A program made the translations under genes and the position numbers. The notes under the pieces were generated by a model, which did not search any database, was not told where the DNA came from, and was given only the letters and a program-made list of their open reading frames with translations. DNA of 64,000 nt from Spisula solida (Eukaryota; Mollusca; Bivalvia; Venerida; Mactridae): the NCBI GenBank assembly GCA_947247005.1, contig OX365949.1:21209130-21273129 (forward strand). Direction: 5' to 3'. Position 1 is the first letter of the stretch; each line of letters opens with the position of its first letter. This document shows, piece by piece, positions 36,883 to 47,656 of the stretch.

Positions 36883-37145
36883 TACCGTGGCCTATAGGTA
36901 GGGTGAGCGGTTCGGGATCGAAAGGTCCCGGGTTTGATCCCCGTCTGTGCCACTGCTTAGTTTCTCTGAGCAAGAATGACCAACATGCTCCAGTCGACCA
37001 AGGTGCGAATTGGTACCTGTGAGGTCGGTGTCTGAACATGTTCGATACTCATGGGCATCGCAAATCGATGTTGGTTGCACACCCACTAGCAGAGAAATAG
37101 ACTCCCAGTGAGACTCAAACGCAGGTTTCCTTAGGTAGTCCAATG
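36883..37145 (+). mobile_element. tRNA-derived SINE, family B
   Basis: The head runs from CGTGGCCTATAGGTAGGGTG through an anticodon-like stem (CGGGATCGAAAGGTCCCG) to the box B GGGTTTGATCCCCG and closing GTGCCAC, which can pair with the starting GTGGC. The unrelated body follows to about 37145. The head is close to a full tRNA fold, but its anticodon loop has eight bases and the D arm is poor, so a SINE is favoured over a tRNA gene. Confidence 0.7.
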
Positions 37146-37528
37146 ACCAGGGAAAGTTAAAATGCCAAAGGGTGGCTGAACGGCTGAACTGCTCGAAAAT
37201 TGGTGACTTAAATTTTTCTTAATTCCTTAGGTGATAACATTGGCTGAACCGTCATCCGTAATTAGAACCATTGTGGGAAAATGCTGCTGAAATATATTTC
37301 TATGTCGCATTATTACGTGACAAAAATAGCCAATTTAATGATTGATGTGTGTCGCGTGATAATGCTCAGAGATATTTCCAGGTAAATCAGTTTAGTTTCC
37401 CTCATATAAGCCCTAATATATTCTCTAGACAAAGAACACTTACAATATTGTGTTCATCTAGGTTAAACCCCTCAACTAGGTGAATCTCAAACTTTATAGT
37501 TTTACTGTAGGTATCCTTAGATTGTTTA

Positions 37529-38103
37529 TAGCATTCTTGAAAGTGACACTAACGAATCGGTAAAATCTGTCAACACAGACTTAAAAACAAGCGTAAATAT
37601 TTTATTCTTTGACCGATTATAACGAGCCATCCTCGACTTGTCCCCTATATATATGTCTAATATTCTACAATTTTCAACAAATAATGTGTATTCTTTGCGA
37701 TCTGTAACGAATAATAACATAGTACATCCTGTTTGTAAATCATACTTTTCTAAATTAACTTTCCAGTATAAAGCTGTGACAATATGGAACGCTTTGCCCA
37801 GTCAAGTTAAAAACACAACGTCAGAGAAAATGTTTAAATCTATATTAAAATCATACTTATCCGCAAATTTAACAAAGATAAATTAAAAAAACACTCGGGT
37901 TATTGCTGTTTACCTATTATATCAGGATCTTTTAATACAATATTTTAAATGTCAGTATTTACTTTTTTGTATTGTCTGCCATTTTATTGATGTTTTTGAA
38001 TGTTTGTATATATTCATGCTTGTTTTGTTAGATGACCCCATGGGAGATAAGCCCTAGGCTTAATGGGTATATCATCGGAAAATAAAGTTATTATTATCAT
38101 TAC
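37529..38103 (+). pseudogene. LINE reverse-transcriptase C-terminal fragment plus 3' UTR
   Basis: The open part (about 37623-37885) ends in a pattern common at the C-terminus of non-LTR retrotransposon proteins: YSLRSVTNNN, then CKSYFSKLTFQYKAVTIWNA followed by LPSQ, then MFKSILKSYL. The same frame continues upstream to about 37529 but is interrupted by TAA at 37620. The catalytic RT domain is absent. The 3' UTR ends GGAAAATAAAGTTATTATTATCATT, a polyadenylation signal with an ATT tail. It is a dead, 5'-truncated copy. Confidence 0.75.
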
Positions 38104-40197
38104 ACCGAAGATGCGAATGAGTACTTACCATGCACCTTAAAATTTTGTGCGAACGGTCAGAGTTTACCTCTTCCACTAAAGTTGATCTTGTTCATTTCAA
38201 TGCGTGAAACACAATGTACTGAATGACACCACAAACATAGCTTTATTCGTTCTATGATATTTTGTTATCGTTTCAATAGAAATCCAATCAGATACCATTC
38301 CCTTTTAGAGTACACATCGAGGCTCCGATCGTTGATGTATCAAAGGCTTAATACGAACACTGACAAGCACACAAGTGTGGGAGATGGACGAAAAACGACC
38401 TTCTAACGGATAGCATAGTACATGTACTAGTAACCGATAAATACTGAAAGTGTAACGCAAGAGAAACTAACGAACCTTCGTCAACTGACAGTCAAGATCA
38501 TACCTTACGTAAAACAGGTGATTTAATAATGCTCAATACTTTCTGCCGGTTTCTTTAAAATGACAAGAATAGCATTCACAAGTAGTAGACAGTACCCGCA
38601 CACGAACGACATGAACGCATATTGTAGATGTTTTGGTCCTTCAGAGCTTTAAGCTGCTGCATCTGGTCAACTTCTAGAACGATTCCGTCTGATGAAGGGA
38701 TGTATGGGTTTGTTAGACGTTCTTATTCCTTCCTCGGCTGGTTCTCATACGTTGTCATAAAGCGTCGAGTGCAGGAAAAAGGCCGTATGTTGGCAGGCGT
38801 TATTTAGGACATGTTTGGAACGCCCAAATATTGTTCGCGAAAGACGGTTTTCATCTCGTCCTCTTGAGACTTTTTACCGTTTTTGTCGTTGTTCACACAG
38901 AACCCTAAAGGTTTGCATACTTTTATGCCGTTTGATAGTTTAGCAGCCCGTTGGCTTCAAGCAAAGGAACGCACCATACGCCAATGGGTCGATTAAATGG
39001 ACAAGAATCGTTCATTAAACGGATAGAATATATAACGCACGAAGCCAGTCCTCATAACGGTCGAACCGGAGACATGTAGATTGCTAAATGTCTAATATCG
39101 TCTGAATAATAACGCATACGCAATTCCAGATTCGTTCATTCGTTCGTTCGTTCGCACTCAGACGTTTGATGTTCGGAGGCAAATTGTGTTGTAGATGGTA
39201 GAATGGGATAAGGGCCTAAACCTCGTTCAAAAATCTCCGTATCGCCATTATGTTAACGTTCTCCTTCGGATTGTTGTTTACGCTATCGGGGTAAGGTGTG
39301 GCTATACACTGATCCCTAATTAAAATATACTTATAATAAACATTTAGACATCGTTCACTAAAGATGTCACGATATTCAATCAGGTATAAGTACACTTATA
39401 AATATATTTAATAACTGGTGATTGATTAGTGGCGGTGAGTTTAGAAGTCGAATAAAAAATATTTATCCTATATTCCGCCATTTTTTAAATCTAACTCCTG
39501 TCTATTCAAGACACTTAATTTACCAAAACGATGATCTGAATTCATTTAGCATAGTTTCGTATAAATTAAAATATATTTAGCTTACTTACATATTTATACC
39601 AATATATTATTACGTAGAGTTTTATTGACAGTTTTTATTTAATAAATAGTTTTAACTTTTACGCCAATAGTATGCAATGACCCGTAAAGATCGATGTATT
39701 TTGAAACGATGTCATTAGTACAATAACCGCCTTCACATAGATGTGTATTTTTTGACACTGTTAATGAAACGTAAACTGTAGTTTCATTGACTCTTGAAGC
39801 ATTAAGTGTTTCAGATTATTTATGATAATTTCGATGTCCAATGATATTAATACATGTTTGACATATAAGTGACACTGGCTTAACATACAAAAATGTAAAA
39901 AGGTGCCCGTGATTCTCTTAAAGTTGATACGTTCTTTTCAGCTTATCACCTGGAATAAATATTTTTGGAAATAATTTATGTGCATCTTTCATACGCACAA
40001 GATCTTACTAGTATTCTTCCTCTACTTTTATTAGATTAAAACAACTGTGTTATTTCCATTTATGACACGAGGAGTTTCCCGTGTTATACGTATCGTAAAA
40101 TAACATGCAGTAAACATTATCAACTGTTTAAAGAATATATTACATGTATAGACTTTGACAAAAATATTGGTGCTGTTGTTGGACGGATTTGTTTAAA
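38104..40197. other. Noncoding gap upstream of the candidate signal exon
   Basis: Contains a (TTCG)n-like run near 39137-39155. No coding exon or repeat copy was recognised. If 40198 is a true start codon, the promoter should lie in the right part of this stretch. A GAATATATTACATG stretch near 40133 is AT-rich, but no firm core promoter can be named. Confidence 0.4.
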
Positions 40198-40264
40198 ATG
40201 ATGACTATTATCGTGGTATTTCGATCCTGGATGTTTCTGGTTCTGTACATAACAACAATTGAAG
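40198..40264 (+). CDS. Candidate first exon: signal peptide, possibly of the kringle gene
   Basis: ATG at 40198 (with a second ATG at 40201) opens a short frame: two methionines, then TIIVVFRSWMFLVLYITTIE, a hydrophobic stretch fitting a secretory signal. The exon would end at a GAAG|GTATGG donor in phase 1, the same phase as the acceptor of the kringle exon at 57803, and joining them would give alanine at the junction. Against it: the donor is only moderate, the exon is short, and the intron would be 17.5 kb. This is inference, not proof. Confidence 0.4.
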
Positions 40265-40310
40265 GTATGGTTTTCTACTTGTTTATTTGTGATATGATTT
40301 CCCTGACTGA

Positions 40311-42577
40311 TGCTATGGTCACAAAGCTAGTACGATATCCGTACGAATTTACCAACTCGTACAAGTCCACAATTTTTGAAATCCTAACGGTATTTGTACA
40401 AAAAATGTACATTCGTAGCGCCTGGTCACAGCTCGTGCGGACCACGTACGATTTATAAAGATGCAATCGTACGATATCCGTACGGGCAACGTAATATCCA
40501 TTCGGACATCGTACGGGGCTCGCAATGAGCCCGACCGTTCATCTCACGGTGCTCGTAGATCAATCAGAGCTCGCAGATAACTCGCACGCTGTCCGTACGG
40601 TGACCGCATTCAGCGAATTTTAATTAATATCTATTTTAAGACCCTGGTCACATTGATCGTACGAGCTCCGTGTGACGGTCTAATTTTAGCAAGTTCGTAC
40701 GGAGTCCGTACGGACATCGTAAACTCGTAAGAGCATCGTACGGATTTTTTTCAACTCGTAGAGGACTCGGAAGCTAGGTGAAAATGTTTCATCGAGCTCC
40801 GAGTTGTCTACGAGCTCGTAGAGATTTTTTAAATAGAGAGCAGACAAGGAAGCTGTCTTCGCTCCTTTTTTATTGTTATGTTATGTAAGATGATTATAGA
40901 ATGATTGGTATTTCATGTCATGTTTATAAATGCAAGGAAAGTGCATAATTGTCCCTTGACAGACTCAGCTAATTTCGCCATAACGTTTTGAATAGTGCAA
41001 TGGGTATGTGCCTCATGTGTATCACACCAAATGTATATCTTTACCAAAACAATTAAATGAATGCAGTAGAAATCCAAGGGTATACATATTATGTAGATAC
41101 ATAGACAATTGTTTAATGTGTTCTCATAAGTTCTGTGAGAATATCACGAGAATATCATGGAAATAACCATTATCATACACTGAGCGTGTGCGGATCAAGA
41201 TGGGGTCAGCCTGGACCCTGGAATTGTGGTGAATTGTGGTCATCTAATACAATGAGAGGAGTACGTCTTGGGTGGGAGTCTAGTGGGTACCGACTTGGAT
41301 AAAATATAGCTGGTCGGCCTCACACTAGCAAAATGACCCGAACCCATTCTCATACATGTATTGCCGGGTGCCTGGCAGAGATGGACGTACGGTTACCATT
41401 CGTGAATTAGCTGGCGTCTCACAAAACGACTGCTTCAGTTATAACGTCAAAATCACCCGGCCACGGGCGCGGTAATAGGGAGGTTGCGATGCGAACGTGT
41501 ACGGCTACGGGTACGTGTAGCAACCCGTACATGTATAAGTACACGTTGCTAATAAAATTGGCTTGCGAAAGACAACGTGTGCGTGTAACATCACATGACC
41601 GTTGTAACATGATTTCTTCGTGAATCGATATTGAGTGTTTATATAAACTCAATGAAACCACTTGCGACGAATTATTGGGTTTCTCGTGCAAACGCATACC
41701 TGTGTGACATAGTACACATTTTATTTTCGTCTGTCACACGTCGGTTACCTGTAGAAACTACACATACCTGGATGACGAAATACTCAAAAGTCGTATTGAC
41801 GTACACGTACACGTTACACGTTGACTTTCGCAACATGGCGTACCTACTTACATAGAAAGGTCGCTGGTAGGATATTACGATAATGATAATATGAGAATAC
41901 GATAGTATGATGATGACAATACACAAATACGATGATGATAATACAATAATAAGATAATGATAATACGAGAATCAATAATGATAATACAATAATAAGATAA
42001 TTACGAGAATACGATTATGATGATATGAGAATACGATAACGATAATATGAGAATACGATAACCGGACAATATGAGAATACGATAGTGATAATACGATAGT
42101 TAGACGGTGATGATATGAGAGTACGATCGAACGGCGGTGTAATACGAGAATACGACAGTTAGATAGTGATAATGCGACATTGCGACATTGTAATAGTAAT
42201 ATCGCCATATTATATCGCATTATTATTAACGTACTGTCATATTCTCGCGTCATTACTATCGTTTTCTCGTTTTTTCATGATCGTATAATCGCATTATCGT
42301 GCTGTCGTATTCTCGCAGTGTCATCCATAATTTTATTATGTTGTCGAATGTCGCGTTCCAAATCAACAAAGTTGAAGGGATTCCGTAGGTAGACAACGTG
42401 AATGTTAAGACAATTCTACAAATCATTCAGACAGTAATTTTAATGGTATTGTACGATTATTTACTTATATGTATGTTTCGATATCCGTACGGGCTCCGTA
42501 CGGACGACGTGCGAGTTCGCCAAAATCAATAAATACGGAGCTCGTAAGGAGCTCGTAGGGCAAATGTGACCGTAGCA
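40311..42577. mobile_element. 2.27-kb CGTACG-rich element with the ends of the 856-1154 MITE
   Basis: The left end TGCTATGGTCACAAAGCTAG and the following about 190 bp match the left half of the small MITE. The right end (42478-42577, finishing ATGTGACCGTAGCA) matches its right half. The outside triplets are TGA and TTA, one mismatch from a TTA-type duplication. The interior contains an extra end-like block at 40645-40800 (GGTCACATTGATCGTACGAG) and the GATA-rich palindrome at 41870-42360, and no transposase frame. Either it is a longer family member or two adjacent copies with captured DNA. Confidence 0.55.
41870..42360. repeat. Inverted low-complexity array (GATAATAnGAGAATAC / complement)
   Basis: The left two thirds (41870-42175) are purine-rich units such as GATAATATGAGAATACGATA. 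The right part (42225-42360) is mostly the complement (TATTCTCGCGTCATTACTAT, TCGTTTTCTCG). The array could fold into a long imperfect hairpin. Small frames on both strands here are by-products. Confidence 0.75.
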
Positions 42578-42580
42578 TTA

Positions 42581-43189
42581 GATGGCGAATACGATGCTGA
42601 ATGTGAATGAACAACGTTCTTAAACATTACAGATGAAATAATAAAATCAGTCAATATTAAAAAATCTGATAAAAAGTCTTCTTTTCTGAACGTCGACTTT
42701 ATTTGGCTTTGACCTCTTTTTAGTTCCTTCACATAGGGTGAAGTTGACTATTCCTTGTGAAAGGGAAATTTAGCCCTGGTTTGGATTCACTCCAAATAAA
42801 ATCTAAGCACTGAAAGTACTAATGTGTGGCGTACTGATGCCATTAAAATTTAAAACCAATATCGAATCAAGGTTGTATCATAATTTTATGTCAGAGTTCT
42901 GATAAGCCCACCCTTACTCAAACGTTTGTGCTGCTCAAGACACCAAGAGAACCAGCAGTTACCTGGAACTTACTTAAGTAAATATGCTGAGCATCAAGCA
43001 AGGGATATTTACGATTATCATTTTCAACGACTTGGAGAATTCAACCGGTGTCAAGATAAGTGACTGTTTAAGTCTCTGTATGACTGAATACAGTGGGAAT
43101 TAAAACAGTACAAACAAACAAGCAGTACAGGAATATTGTGTTCCTGACCCTTTGAGTGGTACTCTAACATTCTTTCTCATAATTACAAA
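42581..43189. other. Noncoding gap
   Basis: No gene, RNA or repeat was recognised between the CGTACG element and the 150-bp array. Confidence 0.4.
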
Positions 43190-43467
43190 ACTTGACATGA
43201 CCCTGTTTCAAACTTGACCTAGATTTCATGAAATACATTCTGGTCAAGTTTCAAGAAGATTGGATCATAATTTTGCCTTTAATGCGTTCACACGCTTTTT
43301 CTAAGATTTGACCTAGTGACCTATTTTTGACTCCACATGACCCAATTTCAAATTTGACCAAGATTTTATACAGACATACATTCTGACCATGATTTATGAA
43401 AATTGGTCCATAATTGTGACCTCTCATGTGTTAACAAGCTTTTTCTAAGATCTAAACTGATGATCTC

Positions 43468-43806
43468 AGAGTGTGGAATTCCTATGTCCGACTTGGGCTT
43501 TTTTGTCTGCGGGAAAGTAGATTTTTCCATCTAGCTTACCTTTGGGCAAGTGCAAAATAAGAAAATAATATTAAGTGCCTTTTTTTACCTTAACAATGAT
43601 GAATTCCTAAATTACTGACCAAAAATGATTTACTTAACAAACTTTGAATTAAATCTAGTACTCCAATCCTTCTAATGATAAATAATTGAATGAAACTGAA
43701 ATTGTGTTGCTTTTTTGTATTTTCCTGGGCAAGTAGCTAATTTTCGGGCAAGTGGATTTTTCAGTCCAACTTTCTCATGGGCAAGTGAAAAATTTGGGAT
43801 TTTCCA
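43468..43806. mobile_element. Inserted element with GTGTGGAATTCC-like ends
   Basis: Interrupts the 150-bp array. The ends GTGTGGAATTCC and GGGATTTTCCACAC are imperfect inverted repeats. Inside, a GGGCAAGTnGATTTTTC/TTTGGGCAAGTG motif recurs four times (43553, 43728, 43747, 43780). Non-coding, family unknown. Confidence 0.55.
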
Positions 43807-44129
43807 CACCCCTGGACCTAGTTTCGAACTTGGCCTAGATTTCATAGAAACAAACATTCTGACCAAGTTTCATAAAGATTGGGTCATAATTGTGTCCTCT
43901 AATGTGTTCACAAGCCTTTTCTAAGATTTGACCTAGTGACCTAGTTTCTGATCCAACATGGCCCAGTTTCGAACTTGACATAGATTTTATACAGACATAC
44001 ATACTGACCATGTTTTATGAAGATTGGACAATAAGTGTGTCCTCTAATGTGTTCACAAGCCTTATCTAAGAGTTGACCTAGTGACCTAGATTTTGACCCC
44101 ACATGACCCATTTTCGAACTTGATATATA

Positions 44130-44371
44130 CAGGGTGTTAAAAAAGTTCGTTCTCAAAGTTTAAGTTACAATAGTTTATTGTTCTGATGTCAGAAGAATGT
44201 AAACTTTTCAGATTAAATTCCAGAGGGTTTTTACCATGGTTCTAAAATGTCTTGTAATTAATGAAGCTTTTAGATTAAGAAAATCAAATTGGACACTGCG
44301 TTCAAAGCTCAGATGAAATTTTGTATGATTTTTATTTTTTAATGTTGAGAACAAACTTTTTTAACACCCTG
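44130..44371. mobile_element. Tc1/mariner-type MITE, copy 3 (intact, TA duplication)
   Basis: CAGGGTGTTAAAAAAGTTCG at the left and AACTTTTTTAACACCCTG at the right, flanked by TA on both sides (44128-44129 and 44372-44373). It is inserted in a TTTTATA-type position of the 150-bp array, so the target can be read directly. 242 bp, no coding capacity. Confidence 0.9.
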
Positions 44372-44540
44372 TATTTTATACGGACATACATTCTGACCAT
44401 GTTTCATGAAGATTGGACCATAATTTTGAACGTTAATGTGTTCACAAGCTTTTTATAAGATTTGACCTAGTGACCTACTTTTTGACCCCACTTGACCCAG
44501 TTTTGAACTTGACCTAGATTTCATAGAGACAAACATTTAG

Positions 44541-45129
44541 CTATTAATCAGATGCGCCGAACCATAAAATGAGCTTGCTTAAAACTAACAAACAGAACAT
44601 TAACCAACATTTGTGGGTGACTTCTCGATTTCGACATTACACAAAAACCCTGATTTCAGGAATCCGGAATTTAACGACCAATAGGCGGCATATAGTGGGA
44701 GTTTATAAATCATTCTTAAACGACAAACGAACAAAAACACAGTGAGTGATAGATTTTAAGGCTCCTTTAACGAATCGAACAATGTTAATCAGATAACGGA
44801 CTTTAGACTTGTACTGTTTACATGAGACTTTCAGCTCACAGCGCGTGATGATTTATTGGTTTATTTACGGATTATAACATTTTTACTAATATTACCATGT
44901 ATTTGATGGTTTTCGTTTTTTCATATTGTATTGAACATGTACAGAGCCGAAAAATGCAAGAATTTGGCGTAAAATGCAAATATTTGCACCGGTTTTGAGG
45001 CACTTTTGGTTTCGACGCTATAGGTACTGTATTGCGTAAAAATGGATTAACTAGGCTGCATGCCATTGACATCAAGTGCAACAGCTGACTCAATGGTCAG
45101 ATGGTGGAAGGGTAAATGCAAGGCTAAAA
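44541..45129. other. Noncoding gap
   Basis: No gene or repeat copy was recognised. Confidence 0.4.
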
Positions 45130-46110
45130 GTTAAATCAAAGCACTGAGAGGGCTGGTGGGAGGCTATCTGGTTGCTGCTATTAAAGCTCAAACCTACTTT
45201 ACACGTTTTATGTTCGTTTTCTTCCTGCCGATCTTGCCAAACATCAAAATAGGCTTATGTGACTTTATAGGCATGTTGCATATATAAACGATCGCAAAAT
45301 GGGTACATATTATTTGACAAACATGTCTTTTATGCGGATATCAAAAGCGGCACTAAAAAATTATAAGCGCCTATTAATCAGATTCTACAGTACGCTTACA
45401 GTAAACACTGACCGAGCGCAGCTGGGTTCCAATACGGAGACGTTAGTATATATCTGGTCAGTACTACGCTATAAGATTACATAACCAATAACAGGCATTG
45501 CAGACGATAGGACGGAAATAACTATTCATTCATAATAGCAAATTGATCACGTGACCCTGGTCTGGAAGTAGTAATTTTCTGGACTGTTATTTGGTTAAAA
45601 CAATTACGTCTACCTTGTATTATTTACGTTTAGTCAAAATTAACACGGTGTTTATTTATATAGGCCATATATTTCAGTGTCTTCTAGTTGGTTGGTGATG
45701 TAATATGTTTATATTACATGTAAATACTTCAGAACTACTTCGCTTAGTCAATAGTGTATATTCTAAAAATAGCTTCTTACAGAACCTTCAATGTAAGTCC
45801 TAAAAATAGCTACAGAGGCGGGACATATGATGAACACGTCATTTTCATATTACGAAACAAGTTCGATATAGCCTCAGCGTAGTAATTATCTGCAAAAATA
45901 TCGATTTAACGAACAGCTTGACAATAATTGTTAATCTTAAAATAAACAAATGTTGCTGATTTAAGTAAATCAGTTTAAATATTTGGAGAAACATATGTAG
46001 GAGTAGTGAAAATGCTGGCAGTTTCTGGAACTACTTGAATGCGGTTTCACATAGCAGCCGAAAGGCTGTTCAAGTTGCATTAAGAAATGGGCAATGCTCA
46101 TATTGAGAGG
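45130..46110 (+). repeat. Interspersed repeat shared with 5325-6060, longer copy
   Basis: Begins AATCAAAGCACTGAGAG and ends after GCATTAAGAAATGGGCAATG, colinear with the first copy. This one has an extra middle segment (about 45540-45790) not present in the other. Non-coding. Confidence 0.65.
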
Positions 46111-46194
46111 CTAAAGCCTCCCAAAAATCCTTAAAATTAGTGCAGTCAGTTGAAACAGACTTATTCCTACAAAGTTTGCATGTCGTGTGAAATC

Positions 46195-46330
46195 AAACTG
46201 AAATCAGGAGGCCGTTGCCTAACCAAGCTGATACTTAGTTGCGCTATCAAGCTCTTTCCTGTGTCTATGCATCGACCTGCTACGAACGAGCAGTGCTCAC
46301 CGAAAGCATACCGTTTCCTAACAGTTTTCT
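46195..46330. repeat. Dispersed repeat with CCTAACCAA…CCGAGCG blocks
   Basis: Parts (GTTGCCTAACCAAGCTG, CGATACCGAGCGCTTTCC) resemble 56290-56370 (inverted) and 63880-63960. It is fragmentary and its ends are not resolved. Confidence 0.35.
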
Positions 46331-46575
46331 AGCCGAGCGATACCGAGCGCTTTCCTGTCAGGACCTTCCCCAGAATTTTTAAGGCGCTGGGGCAATGCTG
46401 GAATTTATGCTAAAGGAGATCGACAAGAATGGCTCAAATGTTTTAGAAGAAAAAACTGCACGATTATCCATCCTTTAAAGTCTGGATTAAGCACATTTTA
46501 CGTAATAAAGGCCATACTCTCTAAAATAACACAAAACTGATCCAAAATATTAACACTCATAGTGATTTAAAGACA

Positions 46576-47288
46576 TATAACATAATGCCTATCACACCAT
46601 GTTTATTGTGTATTTTCTTTGATTGCATTGATTAAATTATCATTAGTGAGCATATAATTTAAGGGACATACATTTGTATATCAGTCTGTACTTTAATGAT
46701 GACCGAGTAAGTTAGACATGTATGTATTGGCAGCAGAACAAGTCTCTGTAAACAACTTAAGTCAGCTGCGACAGTTTGTACTAATTGGTATTTTGATGTT
46801 TACATTGCACCACAAAACTGATAAACAATTTCATAATTGATAGGCAGTATATAATAATTACTGGGGAGTTGATTGACGTAAAATCATAACTTTTGGCTAC
46901 TTTTTGGAACCCTCATTAAAACATGACATTCCAAATTAGTATTGCATCAGAAAATTAACATATAATTTCATTGGTCAAGGGACTTGCAGTTTTGAAACTT
47001 CATTGGGTAATAAGGATAACACCCACTGCTGTCAATAACAAATTTAATTCTAATAAAACTAATTGTTATATTGAAAATAGTGAGAAGAGAGTAGAGACAG
47101 AGAGAGCTCAGAGTTAAGAGAAAGAGCGAAGTACTATTCAGAGTTAGAAATGTAAAATACAATTATTAATTAAAATGCTCACTGATGATTTGAGATTATG
47201 ATTTAAACGATGAACTTATTAATTAAAATTAGAAAACTATACGATTTCGTTTGTTGACTTTATGTTACTTGAGGAGGACTACGTAACA
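46576..47288 (+). repeat. 5' LTR (713 bp)
   Basis: Begins TATAACATAATGCC and ends GACTACGTAACA, not the usual TG…CA. Likely signals, in the right order for U3-R-U5, are a TATATAATA box at 46848-46856 and AATAAA at 47052-47057. These would drive and end transcription of the element. The match to the 3' LTR is colinear at a constant offset of 8,843, so no indel separates them. A 64-codon minus frame in both LTRs is not considered a gene. Confidence 0.95.
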
Positions 47289-47297
47289 TAATAGATT

Positions 47298-47315
47298 TGG
47301 TGTCGTGAAAGAGGA
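47298..47315 (+). promoter_or_regulatory. tRNA primer binding site
   Basis: TGGTGTCGTGAAAGAGGA starts nine bases after the LTR. TGG complements the tRNA CCA end. The complement extended upstream includes a TTCGAATCC T-loop-like string at the spacing of a tRNA 3' end. The tRNA species was not assigned. Confidence 0.75.
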
Positions 47316-47446
47316 TTCGAACTTGGAGGAAGGAACCATTGGACATTACTGAAAGGTTAGTCTGTTTTGGTTTTCCTTATACTTATACAATGTGGCTAAC
47401 CTTTGCTTACTAAAATAGTTGTTGAATTTATGTTGGTTGAGATGGT

Positions 47447-47621
47447 TATTATGTCCGATCATGGCAATTACATTTTATTGTAACTAAAATATATATATAC
47501 AAATGTATATATTTGATTAATACACTTATTATGTCCGGTCATGACAATAACATTTAATTAAACATTAAAAGATATATTTAGTTGAGATGGTTATGTCTGA
47601 TCATGGCAGTTGCATTCAATT
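47447..47621 (+). repeat. Three leader repeats upstream of gag
   Basis: TTATGTCCGATCATGGCAAT-like units occur at 47447, 47526 and 47591, each followed by an ACATT(T)-A/T-rich tail. They lie in the untranslated leader between the primer site and gag. Known precedent: the gypsy leader of Drosophila carries repeated binding sites that act as an insulator. A similar role or an RNA packaging role is only a guess here. Confidence 0.7.
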
Positions 47622-47656
47622 AAAACTATTTCAGTAAATAAATACAAATAAATTTA

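Larger units (their letters stand above)
43190..44540 (+). repeat. Tandem array, about 150-bp unit (TTTGACCTAGTGACCTA), broken by two MITEs
   Basis: Units carry CTAAGATTTGACCTAGTGAC, a CCCACATGACCCA block, GAACTTGACCTAGATTT, and CATTCTGACCAWGTTTCATG. At least six copies are seen. The array is interrupted at 43468-43806 and at 44130-44371, and reads continuously if both inserts are removed. Confidence 0.85.

Noticed and set aside
36883..36955. Functional tRNA gene
   Set aside because: Box A, box B and the acceptor ends are present, but the anticodon loop has eight bases, the D arm is poor, and a SINE-like body follows.
46968..47162. 64-codon minus frame, identical in both LTRs
   Set aside because: LTR regulatory sequence read backwards. 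The identity is due to LTR duplication, and no domain or start context was seen.
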